A stretch of DNA of 64,000 bases from Bacillus sp. FJAT-25509 (GCF_001420605.1 NZ_LJIZ01000030.1:1-64000), one strand, 5' to 3'. Shown: positions 1-11,616, counted from the stretch's first letter. Notes: generated by a model from the sequence alone, not told the origin. Numbers and translations: made by a program.

Positions 1-1
1 A

Positions 2-70
2 ATCCCCCAATAGTAGACTGCCTATCCATTTTATCAGATAGGCTTTTTCACGTGTCTACTATAAGGGGAT
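2..70. repeat. Nested inverted repeat enclosing a terminator
   Basis: Three arms pair concentrically: ATCCCC (2-7) with GGGGAT (65-70), TAGTAGAC (11-18) with GTCTACTA (54-61), and GCCTATC (20-26) with GATAGGC (37-43). The innermost stem has a T-run only on the plus strand. The outer arms could extend the fold in either direction. Confidence 0.6.
20..48 (+). terminator. Intrinsic terminator of a plus-strand gene left of the window
   Basis: GCCTATC and GATAGGC form a 7-bp stem with a 10-nt loop, followed by TTTTT at 44-48. The polarity is plus, so it should end a gene outside the window that converges on the acyl-CoA dehydrogenase gene. Confidence 0.65.
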
Positions 71-122
71 AATACCACTTTGACGGACAGTCTTATTACT
101 AGTATTTAATCAAAAATCAATT

Positions 123-1340
123 TTATGACTTCACCGCTTCAACCGTAACATCTTCAAAAGGCCAAGCTGGAAGCATTTTTCTTAACACTTTATCTTCTCT
201 GTAACCAAGGTCATATTCAGCTTGCATGATTGTGTGAATTTCTCTTGTTCCTTCGTAGATTACTGGCGCTTTTGAATTTCTTAAGTAACGCTCTACTGGG
301 AACTCATTTGAAAAACCATATGCACCATGAATTTGCACAGCATCATTAGCTGCTTCATTTGCTGCATTACAAGAAATCCATTTTGCTAGTGACGTTTCTC
401 TAGTGTTACGTTTTCCATTATTTTTTAACCAGCCAGCTTTATAGACTAATAGACGTGATATTTCAAGATTTGAAGACATTTTAGCGATCATTTGTTGTAC
501 TAGTTGATGTTTACCGATTTCTTTTCCAAATGTTTTTCGCTCATTACAGTATTTTACGCTCGCTTCAAGTGATGCCTGGATTAATCCGCAAGCTCCAGCA
601 GCAACTGTAAATCGTCCATTATCAAGTGCAGACATTGCAATTTTAAAGCCTTCACCTTCAAAACCTAATAAGTTTTCTGCAGGAACTCTTACGTCATCTA
701 AAAATACTTCACCTGTATTCCCTGCTCTAATACCCATTTTTCCTTTGATTGCTTTTGTGGAAACGCCTTCAAATGTACGGTCTACAATAAAACAGGAAAT
801 ACCATGATGCTTTAGGTCATGATTTGTTTTCGCAAAAATTAAGAAATGGTCAGCTACATCACATAAAGAAATCCAGGTTTTTGATCCGTTTAAAATATAG
901 CTATCCCCATCTTTTACAGCTGTTGTTGCCATCGCCACTACATCTGAGCCTGCATTCGGTTCAGTTAATCCAAATGCTCCAATTTTCTTACCTTCAGCTT
1001 GTGGTACTAAATACTTTTTCTTTTGTTCTTCAGTACCCCATTGTAGTAATGTCATACTATTTAAACCGGTATGTACAGAAACAGCTGTGCGGAAAGCAGT
1101 ATCTCCACGTTCTAATTCCTCACATACAATCGCTAATGTGTTATAATCCATTCCTACTCCACCGTATTGTTCTGGAATACATACACCCATAAGTTGCAAA
1201 TCTGCAAGTCGTTTTAGAATATTAGCTTCAAAATGTCCTTTTTCATCCCATTCTTTAATAAATGGGATAATTTCTCTATCTACAAATGACCTAACTACCT
1301 TCCTTACACTAACTTGTTCTTCTGATAATGAAAAATCCAT
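123..1340 (-). CDS. gcdH: Acyl-CoA dehydrogenase, probably glutaryl-CoA dehydrogenase
   Basis: A 405-aa FAD acyl-CoA dehydrogenase with the usual alpha, beta, alpha layout. The signature GLTEPNAGSD lies near residue 125. The catalytic glutamate is in YEGT at about residue 363, followed by REIH, as in glutaryl-CoA dehydrogenases (YEGTHDIH). Arg84 in the FRTAVSVH stretch aligns with the arginine that binds the gamma-carboxylate of glutaryl-CoA (YRSAMSVQ in the human enzyme), a position where short-chain enzymes differ. The expected reaction is glutaryl-CoA to crotonyl-CoA plus CO2. The start is ATG 1340 behind GAGGAGGAAATAAGA, 13 nt after the CoA-transferase gene. It is the last gene of the polyamine/lysine operon. 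The alternative is a generic short-chain acyl-CoA dehydrogenase, but motif and neighbour favour the glutaryl enzyme. Confidence 0.8.
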   Translation of the reverse strand: MDFSLSEEQVSVRKVVRSFVDREIIPFIKEWDEKGHFEANILKRLADLQLMGVCIPEQYGGVGMDYNTLAIVCEELERGDTAFRTAVSVHTGLNSMTLLQWGTEEQKKKYLVPQAEGKKIGAFGLTEPNAGSDVVAMATTAVKDGDSYILNGSKTWISLCDVADHFLIFAKTNHDLKHHGISCFIVDRTFEGVSTKAIKGKMGIRAGNTGEVFLDDVRVPAENLLGFEGEGFKIAMSALDNGRFTVAAGACGLIQASLEASVKYCNERKTFGKEIGKHQLVQQMIAKMSSNLEISRLLVYKAGWLKNNGKRNTRETSLAKWISCNAANEAANDAVQIHGAYGFSNEFPVERYLRNSKAPVIYEGTREIHTIMQAEYDLGYREDKVLRKMLPAWPFEDVTVEAVKS

Positions 1341-1353
1341 TCTTATTTCCTCC

Positions 1354-2538
1354 TCAAATTGTTTTATTTCGTTTCATTTCTTCTATTTCAATTCGGGAAT
1401 ATCCTAGTTTACTTATTATTTCTTCTGTATGCTCACCATGTAAGGGCGGGTGTCTTAATACTTCAATTGGCGTTTTTGATAATTTTAGCGGTGATCCGAC
1501 TAATTTTAGATCCTTTATAAACGGATGGTCTACATCCAACACCATTTCTCTCGATTTAGCTTGTTCAGACTGTAGAGCTTCACTTACATTATTTATTGGT
1601 CCATTTGGGATTCCAATTTGATCTAATAGTTCTTTCCACTCATTTTTACTTTTCATTTTTAATTTATTTTGAACTAATTGCTCTATTTGTTTTCGATGCT
1701 GTAAACGGCTAGTATTCGTCTTATATTCTTCATCTAATAAGATTGGTTCATCAATTAGTAAAGCAAACCTCTTAAATTGTTCATCATTACCGACCGCTAT
1801 GACTAATTCACCGTCACTTGCAGTAAAGACTTGATATGGAACGATATTTGGGTGTTGATTCCCCATTCGTTCAGGTACAATTCCACTACATAAATAATTA
1901 CTAGCTACATTTACTAAAGCAGCTAGCTGAGAGTCAAATAATGAAATATCGATTTCTTGACCTTCTCCTGTACGATCTCGATTCTGAAGTGAAGCAAGAA
2001 TCCCAATACATGTAAATAGACCAGTTAAAACATCCGAAATGGCTACTCCTACTTTTGTTGGCTCTGCCTCTTTCTCACCAGTAATACTCATTAATCCAGA
2101 CATCGCTTGGATGATATAATCATATCCTGGTAAACTTGAATTCGGCCCAACACTACCAAAGCCACTAATGGACGCTAGTATGATGTCTTCTTTTATTTTT
2201 TTCAATTCCTCATAGTCAAAACCTAATTTTGTCATTGTTCCAGGTTTGAAATTTTGAACAACTACATCAGCCTCTGAAACTAGCTTTTTTAAAATTTCTT
2301 TACCTTGCTCACTTTTTAAGTTTAGAGTCATGCCTTTTTTATTGCGGTTTGCACATAAATAATAAGCGCTTTCACCTTCAACGAAAGGTGGCCCCCATCC
2401 CCTGGTTTCATCGCCATTATTAATACTTTCTACTTTTATAATCTCTGCTCCTAAGTCCCCAAGAATCATCGTACAAAAGGGCCCGGCTAGTACTCTTGTT
2501 AAATCAATGATTTTTACTCCATGTAATGCACCTGGCAA
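1354..2538 (-). CDS. Class III (CaiB/BaiF) CoA-transferase, probably succinyl-CoA:glutarate CoA-transferase
   Basis: A family III CoA-transferase of about 394 aa. The N-terminus contains the family hallmark IIDLTRVLAGPFCT, and the catalytic aspartate is in ISLFDSQ at about residue 202. A TTG start at 2538, preceded by GAGGTG at good spacing, gives the usual family N-terminus. The longer frame to 2589 would add 17 unconserved residues from a GTG without an RBS. Family members move CoA between carboxylates. Placed directly before a glutaryl-CoA-dehydrogenase-like gene and after glutarate-forming enzymes, the likely job is activation of glutarate with succinyl-CoA. This substrate assignment is inferred from context. 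Confidence 0.75.
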   Translation of the reverse strand: MPGALHGVKIIDLTRVLAGPFCTMILGDLGAEIIKVESINNGDETRGWGPPFVEGESAYYLCANRNKKGMTLNLKSEQGKEILKKLVSEADVVVQNFKPGTMTKLGFDYEELKKIKEDIILASISGFGSVGPNSSLPGYDYIIQAMSGLMSITGEKEAEPTKVGVAISDVLTGLFTCIGILASLQNRDRTGEGQEIDISLFDSQLAALVNVASNYLCSGIVPERMGNQHPNIVPYQVFTASDGELVIAVGNDEQFKRFALLIDEPILLDEEYKTNTSRLQHRKQIEQLVQNKLKMKSKNEWKELLDQIGIPNGPINNVSEALQSEQAKSREMVLDVDHPFIKDLKLVGSPLKLSKTPIEVLRHPPLHGEHTEEIISKLGYSRIEIEEMKRNKTI

Positions 2539-2649
2539 TTTTTCCACCTCTATTAATCTAGTTAATAAGCCAGTAAAACGATCAATCACAATAGTTGAAT
2601 TGAATGTTTAACTGGCTTACAACTGCGCTTTGTATTAACAGTAGATTTA

Positions 2650-4107
2650 TTAGATGTCTAACCCAATTGAAATATATTTAACTTCTAAAAATTCCTCAAT
2701 TCCAAAGTGACCGCCTTCTCTTCCAAGACCGCTCTCTTTATAACCGCCAAATGGAACTTGTACAGCAGAAGGTGTACCATCGTTTAGTCCAATAATTCCG
2801 TATTCAAGTGCTTCTGTAACGCGGAAAGAACGACTTAAGTTTTCCGTATACACATATGCAGCTAGACCGTAATTTGAATTATTTGCTCTCTCAATTACTT
2901 CTTCTTCAGTTTTAAATGTAGTAATTGGAGCAAGTGGACCAAATATTTCTTCCTTCATGCATGCCATTTCATCCGTAATACCCGTTAAAATAGTTGGTGC
3001 ATAATAATATCCATTTTCCTCTGAAGGTTTATTACCACTATATACGATTTTTCCACCGTTATTAGTAGCATCTTCAACTAGCGTTTTTACCTTTTCTAAA
3101 GCTGCATCGTCAATCAGTGGACCAACATCAATTCCTTCTTCTAAACCGTTACCCACTTTTAATTTTTCTAGCTCTTTTGTAAATAACGCTGTAAATTCTT
3201 CAGCTACACTTTCCTGTACATAAATACGATTTGTACAAATGCAAGTTTGACCTGCATTGCGGAATTTTGACTGAACTAGGCCAACCGCTGCTTTTGCTAA
3301 ATTAGCATCATCCATAACAATAAATGGTGCATTTCCACCAAGCTCTAGCGAAACCTTTTTAACATTCTCCGCTGCTCCTTTCATTAGCGTTTTGCCAACT
3401 TCAGTAGAACCAGTGAATGTAATCTTTGTTACTCTTGGATCTTTTAGCCATACATCGCCAATTTCAGAAGACTTACCAGTAACGACATTAATTACCCCTT
3501 TTGGAATCCCCGCTTCATGAGCAAGCTCCGCAAGTTTTAATGCTGTTAAAGGTGTTTGAGTAGCTGGTTTAATAACCGTTGTACAACCAGCTGCAAGTGC
3601 AGGAGCAACTTTTCTTGTAATCATAGCTGCAGGGAAATTCCAAGGAGTAATTGCTGCTACAACTCCTACAGGTTCTTTCCTAATTAGAATACGTTTATTA
3701 GGTTGTGATGCAGGAATTGTTTCCCCATATACGCGCTTGCCTTCTTCTGCATACCATGAAATAAAACCATTTGCATAAACAGTCTCACCTAATGCTTCTT
3801 TTAATGGTTTACCTTGCTCAATTGTCATTAATTTAGCAATTTCTTCTTTCTTTTCGTCAATGAGACGATACCAATTCATTAATAAATGGTATCTTTCTTC
3901 TGATGTCTTTTTTGACCAAGTTTTAAATGCTGTATGAGCAGCATCAACAGCTAATTTCGCTTCATATGTACCACCAGTTGGAATTGCCCCTACAACTGCA
4001 CCAGTTGCAGGATTTGTAACCTTCGTATAATATTCATGATCGGTCCCAACCCATGCACCATCTATATACATTGGGTAGACTTCATATTTCTCTTTAATTT
4101 GGCTCAT
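2650..4107 (-). CDS. gabD: Succinate-semialdehyde / glutarate-semialdehyde dehydrogenase
   Basis: A 485-aa NAD(P)-dependent aldehyde dehydrogenase of the GabD type. The cofactor region contains TPWNFP (155-160) and FTGSTEVGK. The general-base glutamate is in LELGG (Glu255) and the nucleophile in GQTCIC (Cys289). It oxidises succinate semialdehyde from GABA and, in the DavD role, glutarate semialdehyde from 5-aminovalerate. Its start overlaps the stop of gabT by 4 nt, which indicates translational coupling and joint function. The coupling to the glutarate branch just downstream suggests that both substrates are used. Confidence 0.88.
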   Translation of the reverse strand: MSQIKEKYEVYPMYIDGAWVGTDHEYYTKVTNPATGAVVGAIPTGGTYEAKLAVDAAHTAFKTWSKKTSEERYHLLMNWYRLIDEKKEEIAKLMTIEQGKPLKEALGETVYANGFISWYAEEGKRVYGETIPASQPNKRILIRKEPVGVVAAITPWNFPAAMITRKVAPALAAGCTTVIKPATQTPLTALKLAELAHEAGIPKGVINVVTGKSSEIGDVWLKDPRVTKITFTGSTEVGKTLMKGAAENVKKVSLELGGNAPFIVMDDANLAKAAVGLVQSKFRNAGQTCICTNRIYVQESVAEEFTALFTKELEKLKVGNGLEEGIDVGPLIDDAALEKVKTLVEDATNNGGKIVYSGNKPSEENGYYYAPTILTGITDEMACMKEEIFGPLAPITTFKTEEEVIERANNSNYGLAAYVYTENLSRSFRVTEALEYGIIGLNDGTPSAVQVPFGGYKESGLGREGGHFGIEEFLEVKYISIGLDI

Positions 4108-5474
4108 GAGTTTACCTCCAATTGAAGTTCTGGAACTAATACAGCTTCGATTGACTCTCTTAAAATATCTAGTCCTTCTTCAAGCTGTTCATCTGTAATT
4201 GTTAGTGGCATTAACAAACGAATAACATTGCCAAAGATACCTGCGCTTAACAACATTAATCCTCTATTGTTAGCTTCTTTTACAATCTTTCCAACTGTCA
4301 CCTTATCTGGTGTTTTATCTTTCTTATTTGTTACAATCTCCATCGCACACATTGCGCCAATTCCGCGAATATCACCTATTTGTTCAAACTGATTAGCCCA
4401 TTTATGCATTTCCTCATTAACTTTGTCGCCAATTACAACAGCTCTCTCATTTAATCCTTCTTCCTCAATGATATCGAGTACTGCTAATGCTGCACGACAT
4501 CCAAGTGGGCTACCAGAGTATGTTCCGCCTATTTCTCCAGCATCAGAAGCTTCCATAATTTCTTTTCTACCGATCACGCCACTAATAGGTACTCCCGCAC
4601 CCATTGATTTTGAAATTGTAATTAAATCAGGCTCAATTCCAAAGTGCTCAATTGCAAAATATTTACCTGTTCTAGCAAAACCAGTTTGAATCTCATCTGC
4701 TACAAATAATATTCCATATTGCGTACAGATTTCTCTAACTCTTTTTACAAAATCAAGATCAGGAACAATAAAGCCACCCTCGCCTTGGATTGGTTCCATT
4801 ACGACTGCAGCAATCGTTTCTGGTGCAACTTCTGCAATCAAAAACTGTTCAAATTGTTCAATGATAAATTTACTATATTCTTTTTCATCCATTTGATCTG
4901 GACGACGGTAAACATATGGATATGGTGCTTTATACACTTCAGGAGCAAATGGCCCAAATCCATATTTGTAAGGCTTAACTTTACTTGTCATCGTCATTGT
5001 CATTAGTGTTCGACCATGGAAGCCTCTAGTAAAAGAAATGATTCCTTGACGCTTTGTATACTTTCTTGCAATTTTCACTGCATTTTCAACAGCTTCCGCG
5101 CCACTATTAAATAATGCTACTTGTTTATCAAAACTTCCAGGTGAAAGATCTGCTAATCTTTCTGCAAGCTGAATATAAGATTCATACATCATGACATTAA
5201 AGCCCGTGTGAATATAATCACCGGCTTGAGCTTGAAGCGCTCTTACTACTCTAGGATGGGAATGACCAACATTTATCGTTCCAATAGCACCTGCGAAGTC
5301 AATAAACGTATTTCCATCAACATCCTCAACCAGTGCACCCTTTGCTTTTTTTACAAATGCTTCACTATTATTACTAATCCCTTTTGGAACCACATTATTT
5401 CTTCGAGCAACCAACTCTTGTGATTTTGGTCCTGGAATTGAAGTTTGGATTTTAACGAATTTACGATCTGCCAT
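4104..5474 (-). CDS. gabT: 4-aminobutyrate (and likely 5-aminovalerate) aminotransferase
   Basis: A class III PLP aminotransferase of 456 aa. It shows the NSGAEAVENAVK cofactor-phosphate motif, the conserved aspartate in ADEIQTGFARTG (Asp260) and the Schiff-base lysine in ITISKSMGAG (Lys289). The protein transfers the amino group of GABA, or of 5-aminovalerate in the DavT role, to 2-oxoglutarate. The start is ATG 5474 behind GGATGG. It is separated from patA by 82 nt that contain a 12-bp hairpin, and it overlaps gabD. In Bacillus thuringiensis the gab genes are known to depend on sigma-54, which agrees with the promoter at the head of this operon. Confidence 0.88.
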   Translation of the reverse strand: MADRKFVKIQTSIPGPKSQELVARRNNVVPKGISNNSEAFVKKAKGALVEDVDGNTFIDFAGAIGTINVGHSHPRVVRALQAQAGDYIHTGFNVMMYESYIQLAERLADLSPGSFDKQVALFNSGAEAVENAVKIARKYTKRQGIISFTRGFHGRTLMTMTMTSKVKPYKYGFGPFAPEVYKAPYPYVYRRPDQMDEKEYSKFIIEQFEQFLIAEVAPETIAAVVMEPIQGEGGFIVPDLDFVKRVREICTQYGILFVADEIQTGFARTGKYFAIEHFGIEPDLITISKSMGAGVPISGVIGRKEIMEASDAGEIGGTYSGSPLGCRAALAVLDIIEEEGLNERAVVIGDKVNEEMHKWANQFEQIGDIRGIGAMCAMEIVTNKKDKTPDKVTVGKIVKEANNRGLMLLSAGIFGNVIRLLMPLTITDEQLEEGLDILRESIEAVLVPELQLEVNS

Positions 5475-5516
5475 AATTGCACCATCCTATCTATAACGAT
5501 TTTTGTCTGTAATGAA

Positions 5517-5549
5517 AGCATGTCATGAATTTTAAAGTCATGACATGCT
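5517..5549 (-). other. Intercistronic hairpin between patA and gabT
   Basis: AGCATGTCATGA (5517-5528) pairs perfectly with TCATGACATGCT (5538-5549) across a 9-nt loop. On the transcribed strand it is followed only by TTTCATT, a weak U-tract. It may be a leaky terminator or an mRNA-processing/stability element that lowers gab expression relative to patA. Confidence 0.6.
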
Positions 5550-5556
5550 AAAAGTA

Positions 5557-8492
<2,936 letters not shown>

Positions 8493-8532
8493 TGGATATA
8501 AACCCTCCTTAAATTCTTAACAATTTAATAAT

Positions 8533-8551
8533 TTGCAAGAACCGTGCCAAC
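8533..8551 (-). promoter_or_regulatory. Sigma-54 (-24/-12) promoter of the polyamine operon
   Basis: Read on the minus strand the site is TTGGCACGGTTCTTGCAAA. GG (8548-8547) and GC (8536-8535) are separated by exactly 10 nt, an almost perfect match to TGGCACG-N4-TTGCW. It lies directly upstream of the aldehyde dehydrogenase start. Confidence 0.93.
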
Positions 8552-8599
8552 TTTAATACACCTAAAAATAAGGGTTTTGCTTCAATAGCCTGTACATTA

Positions 8600-8617
8600 T
8601 TATTCAATTTTGCATAA
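8600..8617 (-). promoter_or_regulatory. Candidate activator-binding site (UAS) for the polyamine operon
   Basis: TTATTCAA-N2-TTGCATAA is an 18-bp dyad about 60 bp upstream of the -24 element. A second right half, TTGCATAA, is at 8630-8637. Near-identical dyads occur upstream of the sigma-54 promoters at 13.25 kb and 15.27 kb. Confidence 0.7.
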
Positions 8618-8754
8618 CTCTATTACACTTTGCATAATCTTTAAAACTCGTAAAAAATCTAGGATAATTAAACGTTTTTAAAACTATTTCTGTAAATCGA
8701 CATATTAAGAAAATTCATTGCATAGGCTAGAACACCATGAAAGGAGGAGATATT

Positions 8755-8889
8755 ATGTTGCTTGCAGGAACATGTATTGCGGTAGGACTCATCATCATCT
8801 TCATGGCATTTAGTCTCTCGAGGGACCAAGTTAGTATGACTGAAGTAATTGATAGCAATGTTGAAAATATAGGGGATTTAGAGAAATAA
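8755..8889 (+). CDS. 44-aa single-span membrane peptide, unknown function
   Basis: The gene is short and lies between the polyamine operon and its regulator on the opposite strand. ATG 8755 is preceded by AAAGGAGGAGATATT, a near-perfect RBS. The frame runs 44 codons to TAA at 8887-8889 and is followed at once by an intrinsic terminator. Residues 2-21 are hydrophobic (LLAGTCIAVGLIIIFMAFSL) and should cross the membrane once. The rest is a short, mostly acidic tail that includes DSNVENIGDLEK. I recognise no family. The RBS, length and terminator argue that it is real. A link to the adjacent sigma-54 regulator or transporters is only a guess. Confidence 0.65.
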   Translation: MLLAGTCIAVGLIIIFMAFSLSRDQVSMTEVIDSNVENIGDLEK

Positions 8890-8916
8890 AAAAACGCACC
8901 CTGTGCGTTTTTTCTA
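8886..8916. terminator. Bidirectional terminator
   Basis: ACGCAC (8894-8899) pairs with GTGCGT (8903-8908), with T-runs on both strands. It ends the 44-aa peptide gene on plus and the sigma-54 activator gene on minus. Confidence 0.85.
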
Positions 8917-11046
8917 ATTAAATGACATAAAGTCACTATTCATATTCTTTTCGTTCATTATTTTTTGATACTTGCGACTAACCGAGGACTGACTAATCCC
9001 TAACACCTGTGCAGCCTTCGTTGTTGTTTTATATTGCTTCATCGCAAGCATAATAAGTTGCTCCTCAACATAATCAACTGCTTCTTGTAGAGGAATTACT
9101 TTATTAATGACTGGTTTAGATTTATTAAAGTCATAGCTATTTGGTAAGAATTGATTAACATCCTCAGCATTAATAATTTGATCTTCAGCAGAGACGACTA
9201 ATCTTTCTATGATGTTTTGGAGTTCTCTGACATTCCCTGGCCAAGAATAAAATTCTAATACGTTAATTGCATCTGGTGTAAGATGAAAACTTTTATTATA
9301 TTTTTCATTTAATTGCTGTAAGAAATGGAAAGCTAATAATGAGATATCTTCATTTCTTTCTCTTAATGGTGGAATGTTTAAAGGTATAACATTTAGTCGA
9401 TAATACAAATCCTCCCTAAATGTACGTTCTTCAACCATTTTTTCTAATCTTTTATTTGTAGCTGCAATAATTTGTACATTTACTTTAATTGGCTTTGTAC
9501 TTCCAACTGGAATAACTTCTTGTTCTTGAAGGACTCTAAGCAATTTAACTTGTAAATGCAGTGGCATTTCACCAATTTCATCTAAAAATAAAACGCCTTC
9601 ATCTGCTTGCTTAAAATAACCATCCTTATTTTGATCCGCCCCTGTAAACGCTCCTTTAATATAGCCAAAAAGCTCACTTTCCAGAAGATTTTCAGGTATT
9701 GCACCGCAATTTAATTTCAAAAATGGTTTTGCAGAACGATTTCCTAATTGATGAATAGCCTGTGCAATTACTTCCTTTCCTACACCAGACTCTCCATGCA
9801 GTAATACAGTGGAAGAAAAATCAGCAATTTTTTTCGCTTGATTGATGATTTGCTCCATTTTAGAACTGCAGTAAATCAGTTTTTTAACAAAACTATCCTT
9901 ACTCTTTATATCTTCAAGCTCCTTTTTATATTGCTCAGAAATCTTCTTCATCTCTTTTAATTCCGTTTTAAGGCGTGAAGTTTCTGTAATATCTCTAGAA
10001 GCAATAATAATACGCTCAATTTCCATATTCTCATCAAAGACTGGATTTCCAACTGCAAGTACTTTACGTCCATTAAGTGTTTCTTGAACAATTGATACTT
10101 TCTTCTTTTTTTCTAAAACTAATTTTGTAACAGATGGCGTAAAAAGTCCTTGGTTTTCGAATTCTAAAATACTCTTTCCAAGTAGTTCCTTTAAATCCAC
10201 ATTCCAAAATCCAGGAATTATATTTTCACTGTAACGAATTAGCTCACCCTTACGATTTACTACAAGTATTTCATCATAAATACTCGATAATATGGCATTC
10301 AAATCTTTATTTAAATCTTTTACATATTCAATTTCGGAGGCCATTTCTTCAACCATTGGGAGATCTTGTACGACAATTACAACTCCTTCAACCTCGTTAT
10401 CAACGAAAATTGGGCTATAATCGACAAGAACACCCATATCGTCGCTTATTTGAATCTGATTAAGAATTGTTTTACCTGTAGCAAATACATTATCAACTTG
10501 TTCACCACTAAAAATAGTTTCAGCTTTTATATTAATGACCTTTTCCGATGTTGATTTTATCATTTTTAACCCAGCATCATTGCAATTTACAATAACTTTA
10601 TTTTTATCAACTACAAATGTTCCCATCGGTATCGATGTTAAAATGCTTTTTAATAAATCAACACTTTTATTTTCTTGTTTAAAAAGCTCCGCTAATATAT
10701 CCTCACGAAGTATGTAACCTATTGGCATTTCTTCCTCTTCTTTTACAATCGAGATTGGTTCACCAATAATTTGAAATAGATCCGTTAAAGAAAATTGCTC
10801 ACTTAGGCGACATACACTATTTATTGATTGAGAAGAACTAGTAATCTTTGAAATTTCTATATTTTTCTTTTTACTACTACCTTGAAAAATATTATTTAAT
10901 TGTACATAACCAAAAATCTGATTTTGCTTACGTAAGAATAAAAAGGGTTCATTTATTTTGGATAAATCAATTTCATCATTTTCCTTAAATTGATCGATAT
11001 CTATAGTGATGACTGGTCTTATCTGTTTCTCATTTATTGATAACAT
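8914..11046 (-). CDS. Sigma-54-dependent transcriptional activator with CBS-like and PAS input domains
   Basis: A 710-aa enhancer-binding protein. The first ~125 residues look like a degenerate CBS-type pair, followed by two PAS domains (about 130-240 and 250-370). A short coiled coil leads into the AAA+ domain: Walker A GESGVGKE near 418, GAFTGA for sigma-54 contact near 467, and an arginine-finger region with [14 protein letters not shown] Fis-type helix-turn-helix sits near 665-700 (TKAAQVLGISQSSVSRK). The start ATG 11046 follows a G-rich RBS. It probably senses a small molecule and drives the polyamine operon, gdh, puuP and the divergent permease from the shared UAS. PAS and CBS modules suggest a ligand or redox/energy signal, but the signal is not visible. 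Confidence 0.88.
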   Translation of the reverse strand: MLSINEKQIRPVITIDIDQFKENDEIDLSKINEPFLFLRKQNQIFGYVQLNNIFQGSSKKKNIEISKITSSSQSINSVCRLSEQFSLTDLFQIIGEPISIVKEEEEMPIGYILREDILAELFKQENKSVDLLKSILTSIPMGTFVVDKNKVIVNCNDAGLKMIKSTSEKVINIKAETIFSGEQVDNVFATGKTILNQIQISDDMGVLVDYSPIFVDNEVEGVVIVVQDLPMVEEMASEIEYVKDLNKDLNAILSSIYDEILVVNRKGELIRYSENIIPGFWNVDLKELLGKSILEFENQGLFTPSVTKLVLEKKKKVSIVQETLNGRKVLAVGNPVFDENMEIERIIIASRDITETSRLKTELKEMKKISEQYKKELEDIKSKDSFVKKLIYCSSKMEQIINQAKKIADFSSTVLLHGESGVGKEVIAQAIHQLGNRSAKPFLKLNCGAIPENLLESELFGYIKGAFTGADQNKDGYFKQADEGVLFLDEIGEMPLHLQVKLLRVLQEQEVIPVGSTKPIKVNVQIIAATNKRLEKMVEERTFREDLYYRLNVIPLNIPPLRERNEDISLLAFHFLQQLNEKYNKSFHLTPDAINVLEFYSWPGNVRELQNIIERLVVSAEDQIINAEDVNQFLPNSYDFNKSKPVINKVIPLQEAVDYVEEQLIMLAMKQYKTTTKAAQVLGISQSSVSRKYQKIMNEKNMNSDFMSFN

Positions 11047-11071
11047 TTCTTTCCCCCCTTATGTCTAAACC

Positions 11072-11077
11072 ATTATA
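11072..11077 (-). promoter_or_regulatory. Possible -10 box of the sigma-54 activator gene
   Basis: TATAAT preceded by TG lies about 30 nt upstream of the ATG on the minus strand. No good -35 box is visible at normal spacing, so it would act as an extended -10 promoter. Confidence 0.4.
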
Positions 11078-11160
11078 CATTCCTATTCTAGCAGAATTTT
11101 TAAATTTATCACAAAAATCTAAAATTATAATTTACTAATCTATTTAACTTAAACAAAAAT

Positions 11161-11208
11161 AAAGGGCAGTCTCTTAAGTCTTTTCGACCAGAGACACCCC
11201 TTTATTTG
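11161..11208 (-). terminator. Terminator after the gdh gene group
   Basis: Imperfect stem AAAGGG..GTCTCT against AGAGAC..CCTTT, followed on the minus strand by TTTATTTTTGTTT. It separates the gdh transcript from the downstream activator gene. Confidence 0.7.
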
Positions 11209-11259
11209 TTAGAAAAGAGAACGCGTTAATTGAATCAAAGTTGCCTAATCAAACTCTAC

Positions 11260-11508
11260 TCAATCGCTAGCGGTCACAAACAAATCCTCTTTAACATACG
11301 CAAGAACCATTCCAGGAACTATCTTGTCTCCAATTGAGACCTCCAATGAAACAACTTCACCACTTATTCCTTGATGAATAACTTTTGTAATTCCATCTGT
11401 AGTTTTAATAAAGAATAACGGCTCCCATTCATAAATTCTTGAATCTTTCTGAATAGCAGTCTCTTCAACTGTTCCATGGTAGTCACTGACAATGACTCCA
11501 TAATACAT
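11260..11508 (-). CDS. Small stand-alone biotinyl/lipoyl-like (barrel-sandwich) protein
   Basis: An 82-aa protein starting at ATG 11508 behind GGAGTGAGCTTT; the frame upstream lacks an RBS. The C-terminal half, GEVVSLEVSIGDKIVPGMVLAYVKED, has the pattern of a biotinyl/lipoyl hammerhead strand pair (G-x-V-x5-V-x2-GD-x-V-x2-G). The modified lysine in its usual MKM or TDKA context is missing, so it may be an unmodified scaffold or binding domain. It is the third gene after gdh and is followed by a terminator. I know no experimental function for such a protein beside gdh. Confidence 0.6.
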   Translation of the reverse strand: MYYGVIVSDYHGTVEETAIQKDSRIYEWEPLFFIKTTDGITKVIHQGISGEVVSLEVSIGDKIVPGMVLAYVKEDLFVTASD

Positions 11509-11540
11509 AAAGCTCACTCCTTTTTTGCACATTAAGAATA

Positions 11541-11600
11541 TTTTAAATTTCTCCGCCTCTATCTCGCTTGAAAGTTCACCAATCAGCGAGTTTTCTTTTA
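11541..11600 (-). repeat. Structured intergenic element, copy A
   Basis: On the minus strand this reads GAAAACTCGCTGATTGG and, 20 nt later, ATAGAGGCGGAG. CTCGCT and AGCGAG can form a stem. The 5' block and the AGAGGCG core recur at 32172-32218. It lies between the 94-aa and 82-aa genes. Confidence 0.4.
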
Positions 11601-11616
11601 AAAATAATTCCTGATA

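Noticed and set aside
824-1192. Plus-strand 122-codon frame inside the acyl-CoA dehydrogenase gene
   Set aside because: Antisense shadow of a well-supported gene, with low-complexity Leu/His-rich translation and no RBS.
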